A DNA stretch of 36,422 nucleotides, taken from contig DGVT01000030.1 in NCBI GenBank assembly GCA_002395965.1, positions 28,968 through 65,389 of the forward strand, in the 5' to 3' direction. This document shows, in pieces, positions 1 to 7,867 of this stretch. Each line of letters opens with the position of its first letter. The stretch's first letter is position 1. A model generated the notes under the pieces. It saw only the letters and a program-made list of their open reading frames with translations, was not told where the DNA came from and did not search any database. Made by a program: the position numbers and the translations under genes. The stretch comes from Porphyromonadaceae bacterium UBA4277 (lineage in GTDB: Bacteria; Bacteroidota; Bacteroidia; Bacteroidales; Muribaculaceae).

Positions 1-221
1 ACGAGCCGGGCATCTACTTCATCCCCGCACTCATCGACGACTGGCGCGCCAGCGGACACTGCGCCGAGTTCCTCAACTTCGACCTGCTCGAGACCTACAA
101 AGACTTCGGCGGCATACGCATCGAGGACGACATCCTCATCACCGCCGACGGATGCCGCTTCCTGGGGCAAGAACGCATCCCCTACCACCCCGCCGACGTC
201 GAAGCCTTCATGGCCCAGTAA
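1..221 (+). CDS. M24 family metallopeptidase (aminopeptidase P / Xaa-Pro peptidase type), C-terminal fragment
   Basis: Only the last 73 codons are in the window; the frame starts at base 3 and ends in TAA at 219-221. The fragment begins with EPGIYFIP and continues to FGGIRIEDDILIT. These match the last two conserved motifs of creatinase/aminopeptidase P enzymes. The Glu of EPGIY and the Glu of RIED are two of the five metal ligands in that family; the two Asp and the His ligand would lie upstream, outside the window. Known family members remove N-terminal residues preceding proline, or cut X-Pro dipeptides, in the cytoplasm. Aminopeptidase P and prolidase cannot be told apart from the tail alone. 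The gene ends about 20 bases before the -33 element of the next promoter. Confidence 0.85.
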   Translation, partial: EPGIYFIPALIDDWRASGHCAEFLNFDLLETYKDFGGIRIEDDILITADGCRFLGQERIPYHPADVEAFMAQ

Positions 222-242
222 CCAGTTTTTTTCGGGTTTCAT

Positions 243-274
243 TTTGAGATTTGGACAACAAGCAGTAACTTTGC
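243..274 (+). promoter_or_regulatory. Bacteroidetes-type promoter of the structured leader/sRNA
   Basis: TAACTTTG at 266-273 fits the Bacteroidetes -7 consensus TAnnTTTG, and TTTG at 243-246 lies about 25 bases upstream (centre to centre), as expected for the -33 element. Transcription would start near 279-281, just before the folded region at 300-415. No coding start follows until 544. Confidence 0.75.
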
Positions 275-278
275 AAAA

Positions 279-470
279 AATTTGAGAATGACACTCCACA
301 AGCATAGAATAAGGTTCCTGACCGCCAACGCGACAACTACATCGTGGGCATGCACCACCACAGGGCTGCTCACCATTGGTGCGGAACTTACCGGTGCCTA
401 TAGTGCTCTATGCTTATGCTGTGACGAAAATACGATGAGAGTTTGCGACTGCAGTTGCAAACTCTCATTT
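279..470 (+). ncRNA. candidate structured small RNA or 5' leader (class not recognised)
   Basis: About 190 bases lie between a good promoter and a terminator-like hairpin with no convincing coding content. AAGCATAGA (300-308) is perfectly complementary to TCTATGCTT (407-415), a 9-bp closing stem. Inside it GTTCC (314-318) pairs with GGAAC (383-387), and GCCAA (324-328) pairs with TTGGT (376-380) with one G-U. The pairings are nested, giving a rod with a central asymmetric loop at about 390-406. A perfect 10-bp hairpin follows at 437-466. It could be a free small RNA, or the leader of the gene at 544 acting as a riboswitch or attenuator. I could not match it to TPP, cobalamin, SAM, THF, SRP or tmRNA signatures. 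A 6S-type RNA has not been excluded. Confidence 0.5.
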
Positions 471-475
471 GTTTC
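437..475 (+). terminator. terminator-like hairpin closing the structured RNA
   Basis: GAGAGTTTGC (437-446) and GCAAACTCTC (457-466) form a perfect 10-bp stem. The 10-base loop can add a few pairs. The following ATTTGTTTC is only moderately T-rich, so termination may be partial and allow read-through into the gene at 544. Confidence 0.6.
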
Positions 476-543
476 ACAACCAAGCCTTTGAATTAAAAGA
501 AATTATTAGTTTTTATTTTATATTAACCTAAAACAAATTCAAA

Positions 544-3027
544 ATGAAGAAATTTTTATCTTTCATGATGATGACCCTGCTCACGGTCGCAGCCTGGGCA
601 GGTACTGTGACGTTTGTTGCCGGAACCGACACCGGAGAAACGTCTGTTACTAAAGACAACGTTACAGTAAGCATGTCCACGATGAGCAGGACTGACAACT
701 ATCGCGTCTATGCTAACACAAGCATGACTGTTTCTCTGCCAGCTACTTATGGAACCATTACCGGTATCGAGATTACATGTACTGCCTCAGGCACCAGCAA
801 TTATGGTCCTGGCAAACTTTCCGGCACAAATTATTCTTACAATGGCAATATCGGCACTTGGACAGGTTCTTCAAATGAAGTGACTCTTTCAGCAAGCAGT
901 CAGGTGCGTATAACCAAGATCGTTGTTACCGTCGAAGATGGTACTCAGGCGCTGGCCGCCCCCACAATCCTGCTCAATGGCGAGACTCCCAAGAGCAGCT
1001 ATTCAACCGAGGAGCTGCCCCTGACGCTGACCATTACCAGCAACAACGGCACCGTCACTCCTTACTATGTGTATTCGCTGGCCGAGGATCCCACTATTGC
1101 AGCATCCTCCGTTCGTGCCAATGCTACTGAGCTTAACTTAGGCGAAAGCACGACAACCAACTTGAAAGTAGGCGCCAACAAGCTGTATGCAGCCGAGGCT
1201 GTGTATAACAGTGAGACTCAAGAATTTGAGGCTTCGGCTTGGGCAAACGTTTCGTTCACCATCACCGAGCCGTTAACACAGTTAACCTCGCTGGTCGATG
1301 TCAACGCACTTGACGACGGCACAGGGTTCAACTATGCAGCTCAGACAGTGGTCATGGGTAAGAAAAACAAAAACTTGTTCATCGTGATGCCCGACAACAC
1401 TGCCGGAACTATGGTTTATGATGCAAAGAACAACTGGGCCGACAGCTACACCTTCGGTCAAGTGATCAATGCAGGCTGGAGCGGCTCTAAGACGACTTAC
1501 AGAACAAAGCCTGAGATTACCGAAGTCACCGACTTTGCACTTGCAGAACAAACTGCCGAGGTTACTCCCATCGAAATCACTGCCAACGACCTGACCCTTG
1601 CCAACTTCGGCCGTTACGCCGTGATCAAGGGCGTGGCAGTTGCTGATGGTGGTTTAATAGCAAGCATCACCACCTACGACCAGTTCGGCACCATGAGTGG
1701 CATCCTTGCCGGCACCTACGACGTCTATGGCGTGATTGGCTGGGACAACAACAACGGCCAGTTCATGCCCCTCGAGTATGTTAACGCAGCACCTGCCGGT
1801 GAAGACCTCACCATCTCGATGACTGCTGCCGCCGAAGGCACCGTCTATAAGCCCGTTACTGTGACTATCAGCACCAACAACGAGAACGCCCTTGTCAGCT
1901 ACAAGCTGAATGGCGGCGAAGAGCAAGATTACACCGAGCCTTTCACCCTCTACGAGACCACTACCGTTTCGGTTTATGCTACCGACGGCGACCAGGAGGC
2001 AACTGCCGAGGCTACCTACACCATCGACCTGCCCACCAGCTTGGCTACCGTCAACGCCTTTGCCGATGACACTGAATTCTACTTCAACGCCGACGTTACC
2101 GTGCTCGGACAAACCGGTAACAACCTCTATGTCCAGGACAACAACGGTGCCGGCACATACATCTACGGCAACGTAAATCAGGCCTACAACTTCGGCGACA
2201 TCATCGCCGCAGGCTGGACAGGAACCAAGACCACTTTCCGCGGTGCTCCCGAGGTAAAGAACCCTGCCGACTTTGCTGCCGCTACCCAGAACGTAGCTCC
2301 CACAGCCATCGAACTCACTCCCGACCAGGTAGGCCTTGACAACTTCATCCGCTACGCCGTGATCAAGGGTGCCACCTTCGACGGAACCAACATCACCGTG
2401 GGCGAGGACAACGTTGCCATCTACAACCGATTCAACATCGACCTGCCCACCGAACTTGAGGGCAAGACATTTGACATCTATGGCATCTCAAGCTTCTACA
2501 ACAACAACCAGTTCCTGCCACTTGAGTTCGTCGAGGCCCAGGAGCCTGTAACCGAGAGCTTTGTGAGCTTCGACGCTCCCGAGCATGCAACCATCAGCGC
2601 CGCTCTGGAAGACGGCACAGTCATCGAGTCGCGCATCACTAAGGTTGCCGAGGGCGACAAGGTTATTCTCACCATCGTGGCCGAAGAAGGTTACACCATC
2701 AACAGCGTTAGCGTTGTGGAAGGACTGAGCGTCACTCCGAGCGAAGGCGAGTTTAACGGCGAATTCGGTGCACCGCGCTACGCTGCCGGCGACGAAGTTA
2801 CCCTTACCGACGAAGGTGACAACACCTACAGCTTCATCATGCCTGCCGGCGATGTGACTGTCAACGTCGAGGTCGCACAGGCTATTCACACCGCCATCAC
2901 CGACATCAACGCTGCACAGAACGGCAATGTGCGCTATGTCAACGCCATGGGTCAGGTGAGCAACCGTCCGTTCAACGGAATCAACATCGTTATCGACGGC
3001 GACAAGACCTACAAGATTGTGAAGTAA
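544..3027 (+). CDS. secreted modular protein with OB-like repeats, CHB_HEX_C-like domain and T9SS-like tail
   Basis: 827 aa, function unknown. Residues 1-19 are a Sec signal peptide with a long hydrophobic Met/Leu stretch. Residues about 20-130 form a beta-rich module seen at the start of many gut Bacteroidales secreted proteins. Residues about 245-416 and 498-665 are two copies of one OB-like module, both with a [FY]x[FL]G[QD]-to-GW[ST]G[ST]KTT[YF]R pattern and both ending in [MF][PL]LE[YF]V. Between them, residues 420-497 resemble the chitobiase/beta-hexosaminidase C-terminal domain, with PVTVTIST and TVSVYATDG. Residues 666-780 carry a GYTINSVSV...MPAGDVTV repeat. The last ~46 residues, with YVNAMGQVSN and FNGINIV and ending KIVK, look like a T9SS type A sorting tail. 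The gene at 32622 shares the N-terminal style, the OB-like module and this tail. It is probably a cell-surface or exported binding protein; no catalytic motif was seen. The ATG lies in an A-rich context typical of Bacteroidetes. Confidence 0.85.
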   Translation: MKKFLSFMMMTLLTVAAWAGTVTFVAGTDTGETSVTKDNVTVSMSTMSRTDNYRVYANTSMTVSLPATYGTITGIEITCTASGTSNYGPGKLSGTNYSYNGNIGTWTGSSNEVTLSASSQVRITKIVVTVEDGTQALAAPTILLNGETPKSSYSTEELPLTLTITSNNGTVTPYYVYSLAEDPTIAASSVRANATELNLGESTTTNLKVGANKLYAAEAVYNSETQEFEASAWANVSFTITEPLTQLTSLVDVNALDDGTGFNYAAQTVVMGKKNKNLFIVMPDNTAGTMVYDAKNNWADSYTFGQVINAGWSGSKTTYRTKPEITEVTDFALAEQTAEVTPIEITANDLTLANFGRYAVIKGVAVADGGLIASITTYDQFGTMSGILAGTYDVYGVIGWDNNNGQFMPLEYVNAAPAGEDLTISMTAAAEGTVYKPVTVTISTNNENALVSYKLNGGEEQDYTEPFTLYETTTVSVYATDGDQEATAEATYTIDLPTSLATVNAFADDTEFYFNADVTVLGQTGNNLYVQDNNGAGTYIYGNVNQAYNFGDIIAAGWTGTKTTFRGAPEVKNPADFAAATQNVAPTAIELTPDQVGLDNFIRYAVIKGATFDGTNITVGEDNVAIYNRFNIDLPTELEGKTFDIYGISSFYNNNQFLPLEFVEAQEPVTESFVSFDAPEHATISAALEDGTVIESRITKVAEGDKVILTIVAEEGYTINSVSVVEGLSVTPSEGEFNGEFGAPRYAAGDEVTLTDEGDNTYSFIMPAGDVTVNVEVAQAIHTAITDINAAQNGNVRYVNAMGQVSNRPFNGINIVIDGDKTYKIVK

Positions 3028-3052
3028 GACCTACCTCACACCGCACACTCTA

Positions 3053-3092
3053 AGAGCGAGTCATCCCACGCAGGGTGACTCGCTCTGTTTTG
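3053..3092 (+). terminator. rho-independent terminator after the secreted protein gene
   Basis: AGAGCGAGTCA (3053-3063) pairs perfectly with TGACTCGCTCT (3076-3086). The 11-bp stem has a 12-base loop and is followed by GTTTTGT. Confidence 0.85.
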
Positions 3093-3100
3093 TAACAAAA

Positions 3101-3234
3101 TGTTTCACGCCACATCGCAAGTTATTAACAATCCTGCCAAGTTATTCACATTTATGTGATTTTAACGCTGTTTAATGTCTGCTACGTGAACGAAAAGCAT
3201 TACCTTTGCAGTCGCAAATTTAACGCGTGAAACA
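3101..3234. promoter_or_regulatory. parA upstream region: parS half-sites and DnaA-box-like direct repeats
   Basis: TGTTTCAC (3101-3108) and GTGAAACA (3227-3234) are the left and right halves of the parS palindrome, split 118 bases apart. Between them CAAGTTATTAACA (3118-3130) and CAAGTTATTCACA (3138-3150) are direct repeats with one mismatch, spaced exactly 20 bases start to start. TTATTCACA (3142-3150) fits the relaxed DnaA-box pattern TTWTNCACA. The right half-site lies in the expected 5' leader of parA. I infer autoregulation by ParB or an origin-linked function; the sequence alone does not prove either. Confidence 0.4.
3201..3208 (+). promoter_or_regulatory. -7 element of the parAB operon promoter
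   Basis: TACCTTTG at 3201-3208 fits TAnnTTTG. A clear TTTG -33 element is lacking; TGTCTG at 3176-3181 is at about the right distance. The start point would be near 3215, leaving about 35 bases of leader before the parA ATG. Confidence 0.65.
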
Positions 3235-3249
3235 TTTTATTATAATCTA

Positions 3250-4029
3250 ATGGGAAAAACAATAGCAATAGCCAACCAAAAGGGTGGCGTGGGAAAGACC
3301 ACCACCGCCATCAATCTGGCGGCTTCACTCGCAACTAATCGCAAGCGTGTGCTGCTCATCGATGCCGACCCGCAGGCCAATGCCACCTCGGGACTGGGCG
3401 TAGATCCCAAGCAGCTCACAGCATCAATATATGAATGCCTTGCCGACGACTACCCTATGCACAGCGCCACCGTCGATACCTGCGTCGAGCGCCTGCAAAT
3501 CGTCGGCTCACGCATCGACCTGGTGGGCGCCGAGCTGGAGCTCGTGAGCAAGGACGACCGTGAGAACGTCTTGCGCCGCGCCATTGCCGACGTGAAAGAC
3601 AGTTACGACTATGTGCTCATCGACTGCAGCCCGTCGTTAGGCCTCATCACCGTGAACGCACTCACTGCTGCCGACAGCGTTATCATACCCGTGCAAGCCG
3701 AGTATTTTGCACTGGAAGGCATCAGCAAGCTGCTCAACACCATTCGCATCATCAAGAGCAGGCTCAACCCGTCGCTGAAGATTGAGGGATTCCTGCTCAC
3801 GATGTATGACGCCCGCCTGCGACTGGCCAACCAAATCTTTGAAGAGCTCAAGAGCCACTTCGGCGACATGGTGTTCAACACCGTCATTCCGCGCAACATC
3901 AAGCTCAGCGAAGCACCCAGCCATGGCCTGCCCGCCATCCTCTACGACCCCACAAGCCGCGGAGCCACCAGCCACATGCAGCTGGCAAAGGAATTGGGAA
4001 TGCGTGAACGCGCCAAAGCTTCAAACTGA
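3250..4029 (+). CDS. parA: ParA/Soj family chromosome-partitioning ATPase
   Basis: 259 aa, the usual length of a chromosomal ParA. The deviant Walker A motif KGGVGKTT is at residues 11-18, the A' motif with DADPQ at 38-42, and the Walker B strand YVLIDCSPSLG at 121-131. The short N-terminus, with no extra helix-turn-helix, marks a Soj-type chromosomal protein, not a plasmid P1-type one. In this family the ATP-bound dimer binds DNA nonspecifically and ParB stimulates hydrolysis, which drives origin segregation. The ATG lies in an AT-rich leader without a Shine-Dalgarno site. parB follows after 43 bases, so the two are almost certainly co-transcribed. The upstream half-parS sites suggest ParB feedback. 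Confidence 0.97.
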   Translation: MGKTIAIANQKGGVGKTTTAINLAASLATNRKRVLLIDADPQANATSGLGVDPKQLTASIYECLADDYPMHSATVDTCVERLQIVGSRIDLVGAELELVSKDDRENVLRRAIADVKDSYDYVLIDCSPSLGLITVNALTAADSVIIPVQAEYFALEGISKLLNTIRIIKSRLNPSLKIEGFLLTMYDARLRLANQIFEELKSHFGDMVFNTVIPRNIKLSEAPSHGLPAILYDPTSRGATSHMQLAKELGMRERAKASN

Positions 4030-4072
4030 CAACACCCCCACCCTATAAAGAACAACGACACATAACGACAAG

Positions 4073-4948
4073 ATGAAACGCAAGGCATTAGGACGAGGAC
4101 TTGACTCGCTCATCTCGATGGACGACATACAGACTGGCGGCTCGTCGGCAATCAACGAAATACCTATTAACCAAATCACTCCCAACCCCGACCAGCCACG
4201 CACCACCTTCGACGAGACTGCACTCGAGGAGCTGGCAATGAGCATACGCGAATTGGGAATCGTGCAGCCGCTCACCGTGCGCAGCGTGGGGCAGAAGGCC
4301 TACCAAATCATCTCGGGCGAGCGCCGTTACCGCGCCGCCAAGCTCGCCGGACTCACCAGCGTGCCGGCCTATGTGCGCACTGCCAACGATGCCGAGCTCA
4401 CCGAGATGGCACTCATCGAGAACATACAGCGCGAAGACCTGAACGCCATTGAGATTGCGCTCACCTTCCGCAAGCTCATCGACCAGTACCGCCTCACACA
4501 AGAGCGGCTGAGCGAACGCATCGGCAAGAACCGAGCCACCATCGCCAACTTCTTGCGACTGCTCAAGCTCCCGGCCGAGGTGCAACTCGGGCTGCGCGAC
4601 AAGCTGCTCGACATGGGCCATGCACGCGCTCTGCTCGCAATAGAGAAACCCTCGGCACAACTCAAGCTCTATAACGAGATTATCAAAAACGGCCTCTCGG
4701 TGCGACAGGTGGAACAACTCGTCAAGCAATACAACAGCGAGCATGGCACCACCACAGCCGCCAAGGCGCCACGCACCACGGCATCACGCGACCACCGCAT
4801 CCTGCAGCAGCACCTCACGGCATCGTTCGGCGTGCCGGTGAAGTTTGCCTGCAACAACGACGGCAAGGGGAAAATCACCTTCCCCTTCAACAACGAAGCC
4901 GAATTAGAGAAAATCATCGCAATATTCGACCAACTAAAAAACCGATAA
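4073..4948 (+). CDS. parB: ParB/Spo0J family CTPase and parS-binding protein
   Basis: 291 aa. It starts with the typical GRGLDSLI (residues 7-14). The ParB/Srx CTP-binding core carries GERRYRAAKLAG (82-93) and ENIQREDLN (116-124). A helix-turn-helix follows at about 141-164 (LTQERLSERIGKN, then ATIANFLRLL). The C-terminal ~45 residues form the dimerisation domain. In the family, ParB loads at parS as a CTP-dependent clamp and acts with ParA and SMC in origin segregation. A complete parS was not found in this window; only half-sites were seen upstream of parA. Confidence 0.97.
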   Translation: MKRKALGRGLDSLISMDDIQTGGSSAINEIPINQITPNPDQPRTTFDETALEELAMSIRELGIVQPLTVRSVGQKAYQIISGERRYRAAKLAGLTSVPAYVRTANDAELTEMALIENIQREDLNAIEIALTFRKLIDQYRLTQERLSERIGKNRATIANFLRLLKLPAEVQLGLRDKLLDMGHARALLAIEKPSAQLKLYNEIIKNGLSVRQVEQLVKQYNSEHGTTTAAKAPRTTASRDHRILQQHLTASFGVPVKFACNNDGKGKITFPFNNEAELEKIIAIFDQLKNR

Positions 4949-4994
4949 CACGACACCCATCACCACATATCGCCACCTGATTGCAGCAACGGCC

Positions 4995-5792
4995 ATGCTG
5001 GCATTGCTGCTCATGCTACTTCCTGAGCCATGCACGGCACAACAGGTGCCCGACAGCGTTGCCCAGCTCACTGTCGCCGACGAGCAGCCACCCACTGTGC
5101 ACAAGCGCATGAAGCGCAAGCACGTCACACTGCCTGCCGGAGAGAACCTTCACACCACCGGCGGCGTGAAGGTGGTGAATGTAGCCGGCGACACGCTGCA
5201 TTTTGCCTCGCTCGACTCGATAAAGGGCATCGAGGGCGTGGAAATAATCAGCACCGCCGACAGCCTCTCGATGGCTGCACTGGGCAAGAAACGCATCTTC
5301 AACCCCAGCCCCACACGGGCACTATGGCTCTCGGCGCTGTGCCCGGGATTAGGGCAAATCTATAACCGCCGATACTGGAAACTGCCCATCGTCATCGGCG
5401 CCTTCGTGGGCCTGAGCTACGGCACGACATGGAACAATCGCATGTATAACGACTACACCAAGGCCTACCGCGATGCCACCGACAACGACCCCGAGACTCG
5501 CAGCTACATGAACTTCTACCCGCCCACGACACAGGAGAGCAGCCTCGACATGGAGTGGCTGAAGAAAGCACTAAAAAACAAAAAGGACTACTATCGCCGC
5601 TACCGCGACATTTGCATCATTAGCATGGTGGGAGTGTATGCACTGTGCATGATCGATGCCTACGTCGATGCACAGCTGGCACACTTCGACATCACACCCG
5701 ACCTCTCGATGAAAGTGAGGCCGGCAGTGGTCGATCCGGGCACACCCACACGCACACCCACACTGGGCGTGCAGTGCGCATTTAATTTCTAA
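4995..5792 (+). CDS. DUF5683 family membrane protein
   Basis: 265 aa. The conserved core ALWLSALCPGLGQIYNRRYW (about residues 108-128) is the hallmark of DUF5683, a Bacteroidetes family of unknown function usually encoded between parB and a lytic transglycosylase gene, as here. It has a hydrophobic N-terminus ending CTAQQ, probably a signal peptide, then a hydrophobic hairpin at about 128-142 and another hydrophobic segment near 203-217. The first ATG gives a signal peptide with no positive charge. The frame stays open upstream to 4938 and would encode TTYRHLIAATA just before this Met, so the true start may be an unusual codon upstream. The gap to parB is 46 bases. It is probably part of the parAB transcript. 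Confidence 0.85.
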   Translation: MLALLLMLLPEPCTAQQVPDSVAQLTVADEQPPTVHKRMKRKHVTLPAGENLHTTGGVKVVNVAGDTLHFASLDSIKGIEGVEIISTADSLSMAALGKKRIFNPSPTRALWLSALCPGLGQIYNRRYWKLPIVIGAFVGLSYGTTWNNRMYNDYTKAYRDATDNDPETRSYMNFYPPTTQESSLDMEWLKKALKNKKDYYRRYRDICIISMVGVYALCMIDAYVDAQLAHFDITPDLSMKVRPAVVDPGTPTRTPTLGVQCAFNF

Positions 5793-5817
5793 CCGCAAAC
5801 AATAAACTACACTGAAT

Positions 5818-7800
5818 ATGAACCGACTGAAGACCCTATTAGTTTTAGCCTTAGTGGCACTGGCCGTGACGGCGGCGCCTCGTGAGCGAAAAAACATCTT
5901 GTCGATTAAAGAATCCATTACCGACAACGATATCGTCTTTCCCGAGAGCTTCGAGACCGACACGCGCGAACTGATGAAAAACTGGTATCTGCAAAACTAC
6001 ACCGTTCTCGATGCCGACGTAGAAAACCGCGCAACAGGTGAGGTGAGCGAGCAAGAATACATCAAGCGCCTGAAAGCTATGCCCACCGTCATCGAAATGC
6101 CATATAACCAAGTGGTGAGATCATATATCGACCGATATGTGAAGCGCAACCGCACACTGGTAGAGGAAATGTTAGGCATGAGTCTGTACTACATGCCCAT
6201 CTTTGAACAGGCCCTCGAGCGCGAAAATCTGCCCATGGAGCTGAAATACCTGCCCGTGATAGAAAGTGCACTCGAACCTAACGCCGTGTCACGCGCCGGA
6301 GCAGCAGGACTGTGGCAGTTCATGGTGGGAACAGGCAAAGGATTGGGGCTCGAAATCAACTCGCTCGTGGATGAGCGCCGCGACCCCTACAAGTCGAGCG
6401 AAAAGGCTGCCACCTACCTCAAGAACCTCTACAGCATCTACAACGACTGGTCGCTGGCCATCGCCGCCTACAACTGCGGACCGGGCAACGTGAACAAGGC
6501 GCTGCGTCGCGCCGGAGGCGACAACAAAGACTTCTGGGAGATTTACAGCTACCTGCCCCGCGAGACAAGAGGCTACGTTCCGGCGTTCATTGCGGCCAAC
6601 TACATCATGACCTACTTCAAGCGCCACAACATCAGCCCCAGCTTAGCCAGCAAGCCGCTCATCACCGACACTGTGGGCATCACACGCCGCATCAACTTCA
6701 ACCAGATTTCCAAGGTGCTCAACATACCCCTCGACGAGATACGCGCACTCAACCCCCAGTACCGGCACGATGTGATACCGGGCACCAGCCAGCGCAGCTA
6801 CACACTCATCCTGCCATCACAGCAAGTGTATAGCTACATCATGAGCGAAGACTCTATTGCAAACTATCGCAGCGACCTCTACGCACAGCGCGAAGTGGTC
6901 GAGCCCACGGGAGCCACGCAAGCAGTGAGCACCGGCAGCAACGACAATGTGGAATACTCCTACGAAACCAAGACCGTGACCGAATATCACAAGGTGCGCC
7001 GCGGCGAGACCTACTCGAGCATTGCATCACACTATGGCATGAGCCTGAACTCACTGCTCGCGCTCAATGGCATGAAAAACGGCAAGGCACGCCGCGGACA
7101 GGTGGTGAAAGTACAAGCCAAGAAAAAAGTGCGCGTGGCTCACCCGGCAACAAGCGCGGCCGGCAGCGACGACGATGACGACATACGCGTCGTGCATGGC
7201 AACGACTACAGCCTTGACGCAGACGAAATCAATGCCGACAGCGACGACGAGAAAGAGCAAATAGAAGAAGTTCGACAGATTGAAAAAGAGGCAGCCTCAT
7301 CGCGTCACAACCACAAGGTCAACACCGACGAAGTGCCCAAGCCAAAGCCCAAGGCAACACAGCAACACACCGCTCCGGCCGACTCCAAGCAGTGGCACAA
7401 GCGCAACGAGCGGTATGCCGACAAGAATACTTCGCGCAAGACCTCACGCGAGGAGAACTACAAGAACACCCGCAGCAGCGGCAAGCGCGGCAACAGCCGT
7501 CACAGCCGTCACACAGCACAACCGGCCCAACCCACCGAGCACACCATCAAGCGCGGTGAGACACTCAGCGAAATATCGGAGCGCACAGGTGTTTCGGTCA
7601 AGGAGCTGAAGGCTGCCAATGGCATCAAGAACGACGACAACATCAAGGCGGGCGACAACCTCAAGATTCCGGCAAAGGGCAGTAAGGCCACCAAAGCACA
7701 AGCCAAGGGTAAAAAGGCCACTACAAAGGCCGGCAAAGCCGCCACGGCCAAGAGTAGCTCAAAGAAAACTTCGGGCAAGAAATCTCGCCGCAGAAGATAA
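5818..7800 (+). CDS. mltD: MltD-like lytic transglycosylase with two LysM domains
   Basis: 660 aa, exported (signal peptide about 1-20, LLVLALVALAVTAA). The GH23/SLT domain spans about 135-260: the catalytic Glu is E149 in PVIESALEPNAVS, followed by GAAGLWQFM and the IAAYNCGPGNV motif. These enzymes cleave the MurNAc-GlcNAc bond of peptidoglycan and form 1,6-anhydroMurNAc. LysM 1 is at about 390-433 (HKVRRGETYSSIA) and LysM 2 at about 575-617 (HTIKRGETLSEIS). The stretch between them is highly charged and low in complexity: acidic near 450-480, then basic. The last ~40 residues are Lys/Ala/Thr-rich and end KKSRRRR, a histone-like tail that might bind anionic wall polymers. No lipobox was seen, unlike E. 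coli MltD. It lies 25 bases after the DUF5683 gene. Confidence 0.93.
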   Translation: MNRLKTLLVLALVALAVTAAPRERKNILSIKESITDNDIVFPESFETDTRELMKNWYLQNYTVLDADVENRATGEVSEQEYIKRLKAMPTVIEMPYNQVVRSYIDRYVKRNRTLVEEMLGMSLYYMPIFEQALERENLPMELKYLPVIESALEPNAVSRAGAAGLWQFMVGTGKGLGLEINSLVDERRDPYKSSEKAATYLKNLYSIYNDWSLAIAAYNCGPGNVNKALRRAGGDNKDFWEIYSYLPRETRGYVPAFIAANYIMTYFKRHNISPSLASKPLITDTVGITRRINFNQISKVLNIPLDEIRALNPQYRHDVIPGTSQRSYTLILPSQQVYSYIMSEDSIANYRSDLYAQREVVEPTGATQAVSTGSNDNVEYSYETKTVTEYHKVRRGETYSSIASHYGMSLNSLLALNGMKNGKARRGQVVKVQAKKKVRVAHPATSAAGSDDDDDIRVVHGNDYSLDADEINADSDDEKEQIEEVRQIEKEAASSRHNHKVNTDEVPKPKPKATQQHTAPADSKQWHKRNERYADKNTSRKTSREENYKNTRSSGKRGNSRHSRHTAQPAQPTEHTIKRGETLSEISERTGVSVKELKAANGIKNDDNIKAGDNLKIPAKGSKATKAQAKGKKATTKAGKAATAKSSSKKTSGKKSRRRR

Positions 7801-7867
7801 GCCATCGCCTCAACCAACAAGAAATGAATTGAGTTATTCATCATTACACACAACGTAAGAAGTACTG

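Noticed and set aside
282..491. 69-codon frame inside the structured region before the gene at 544
   Set aside because: Its start lies at the expected transcription start, its composition (Cys/Thr-rich) is unlike the neighbouring proteins, and the region is better explained by RNA folding and a hairpin.
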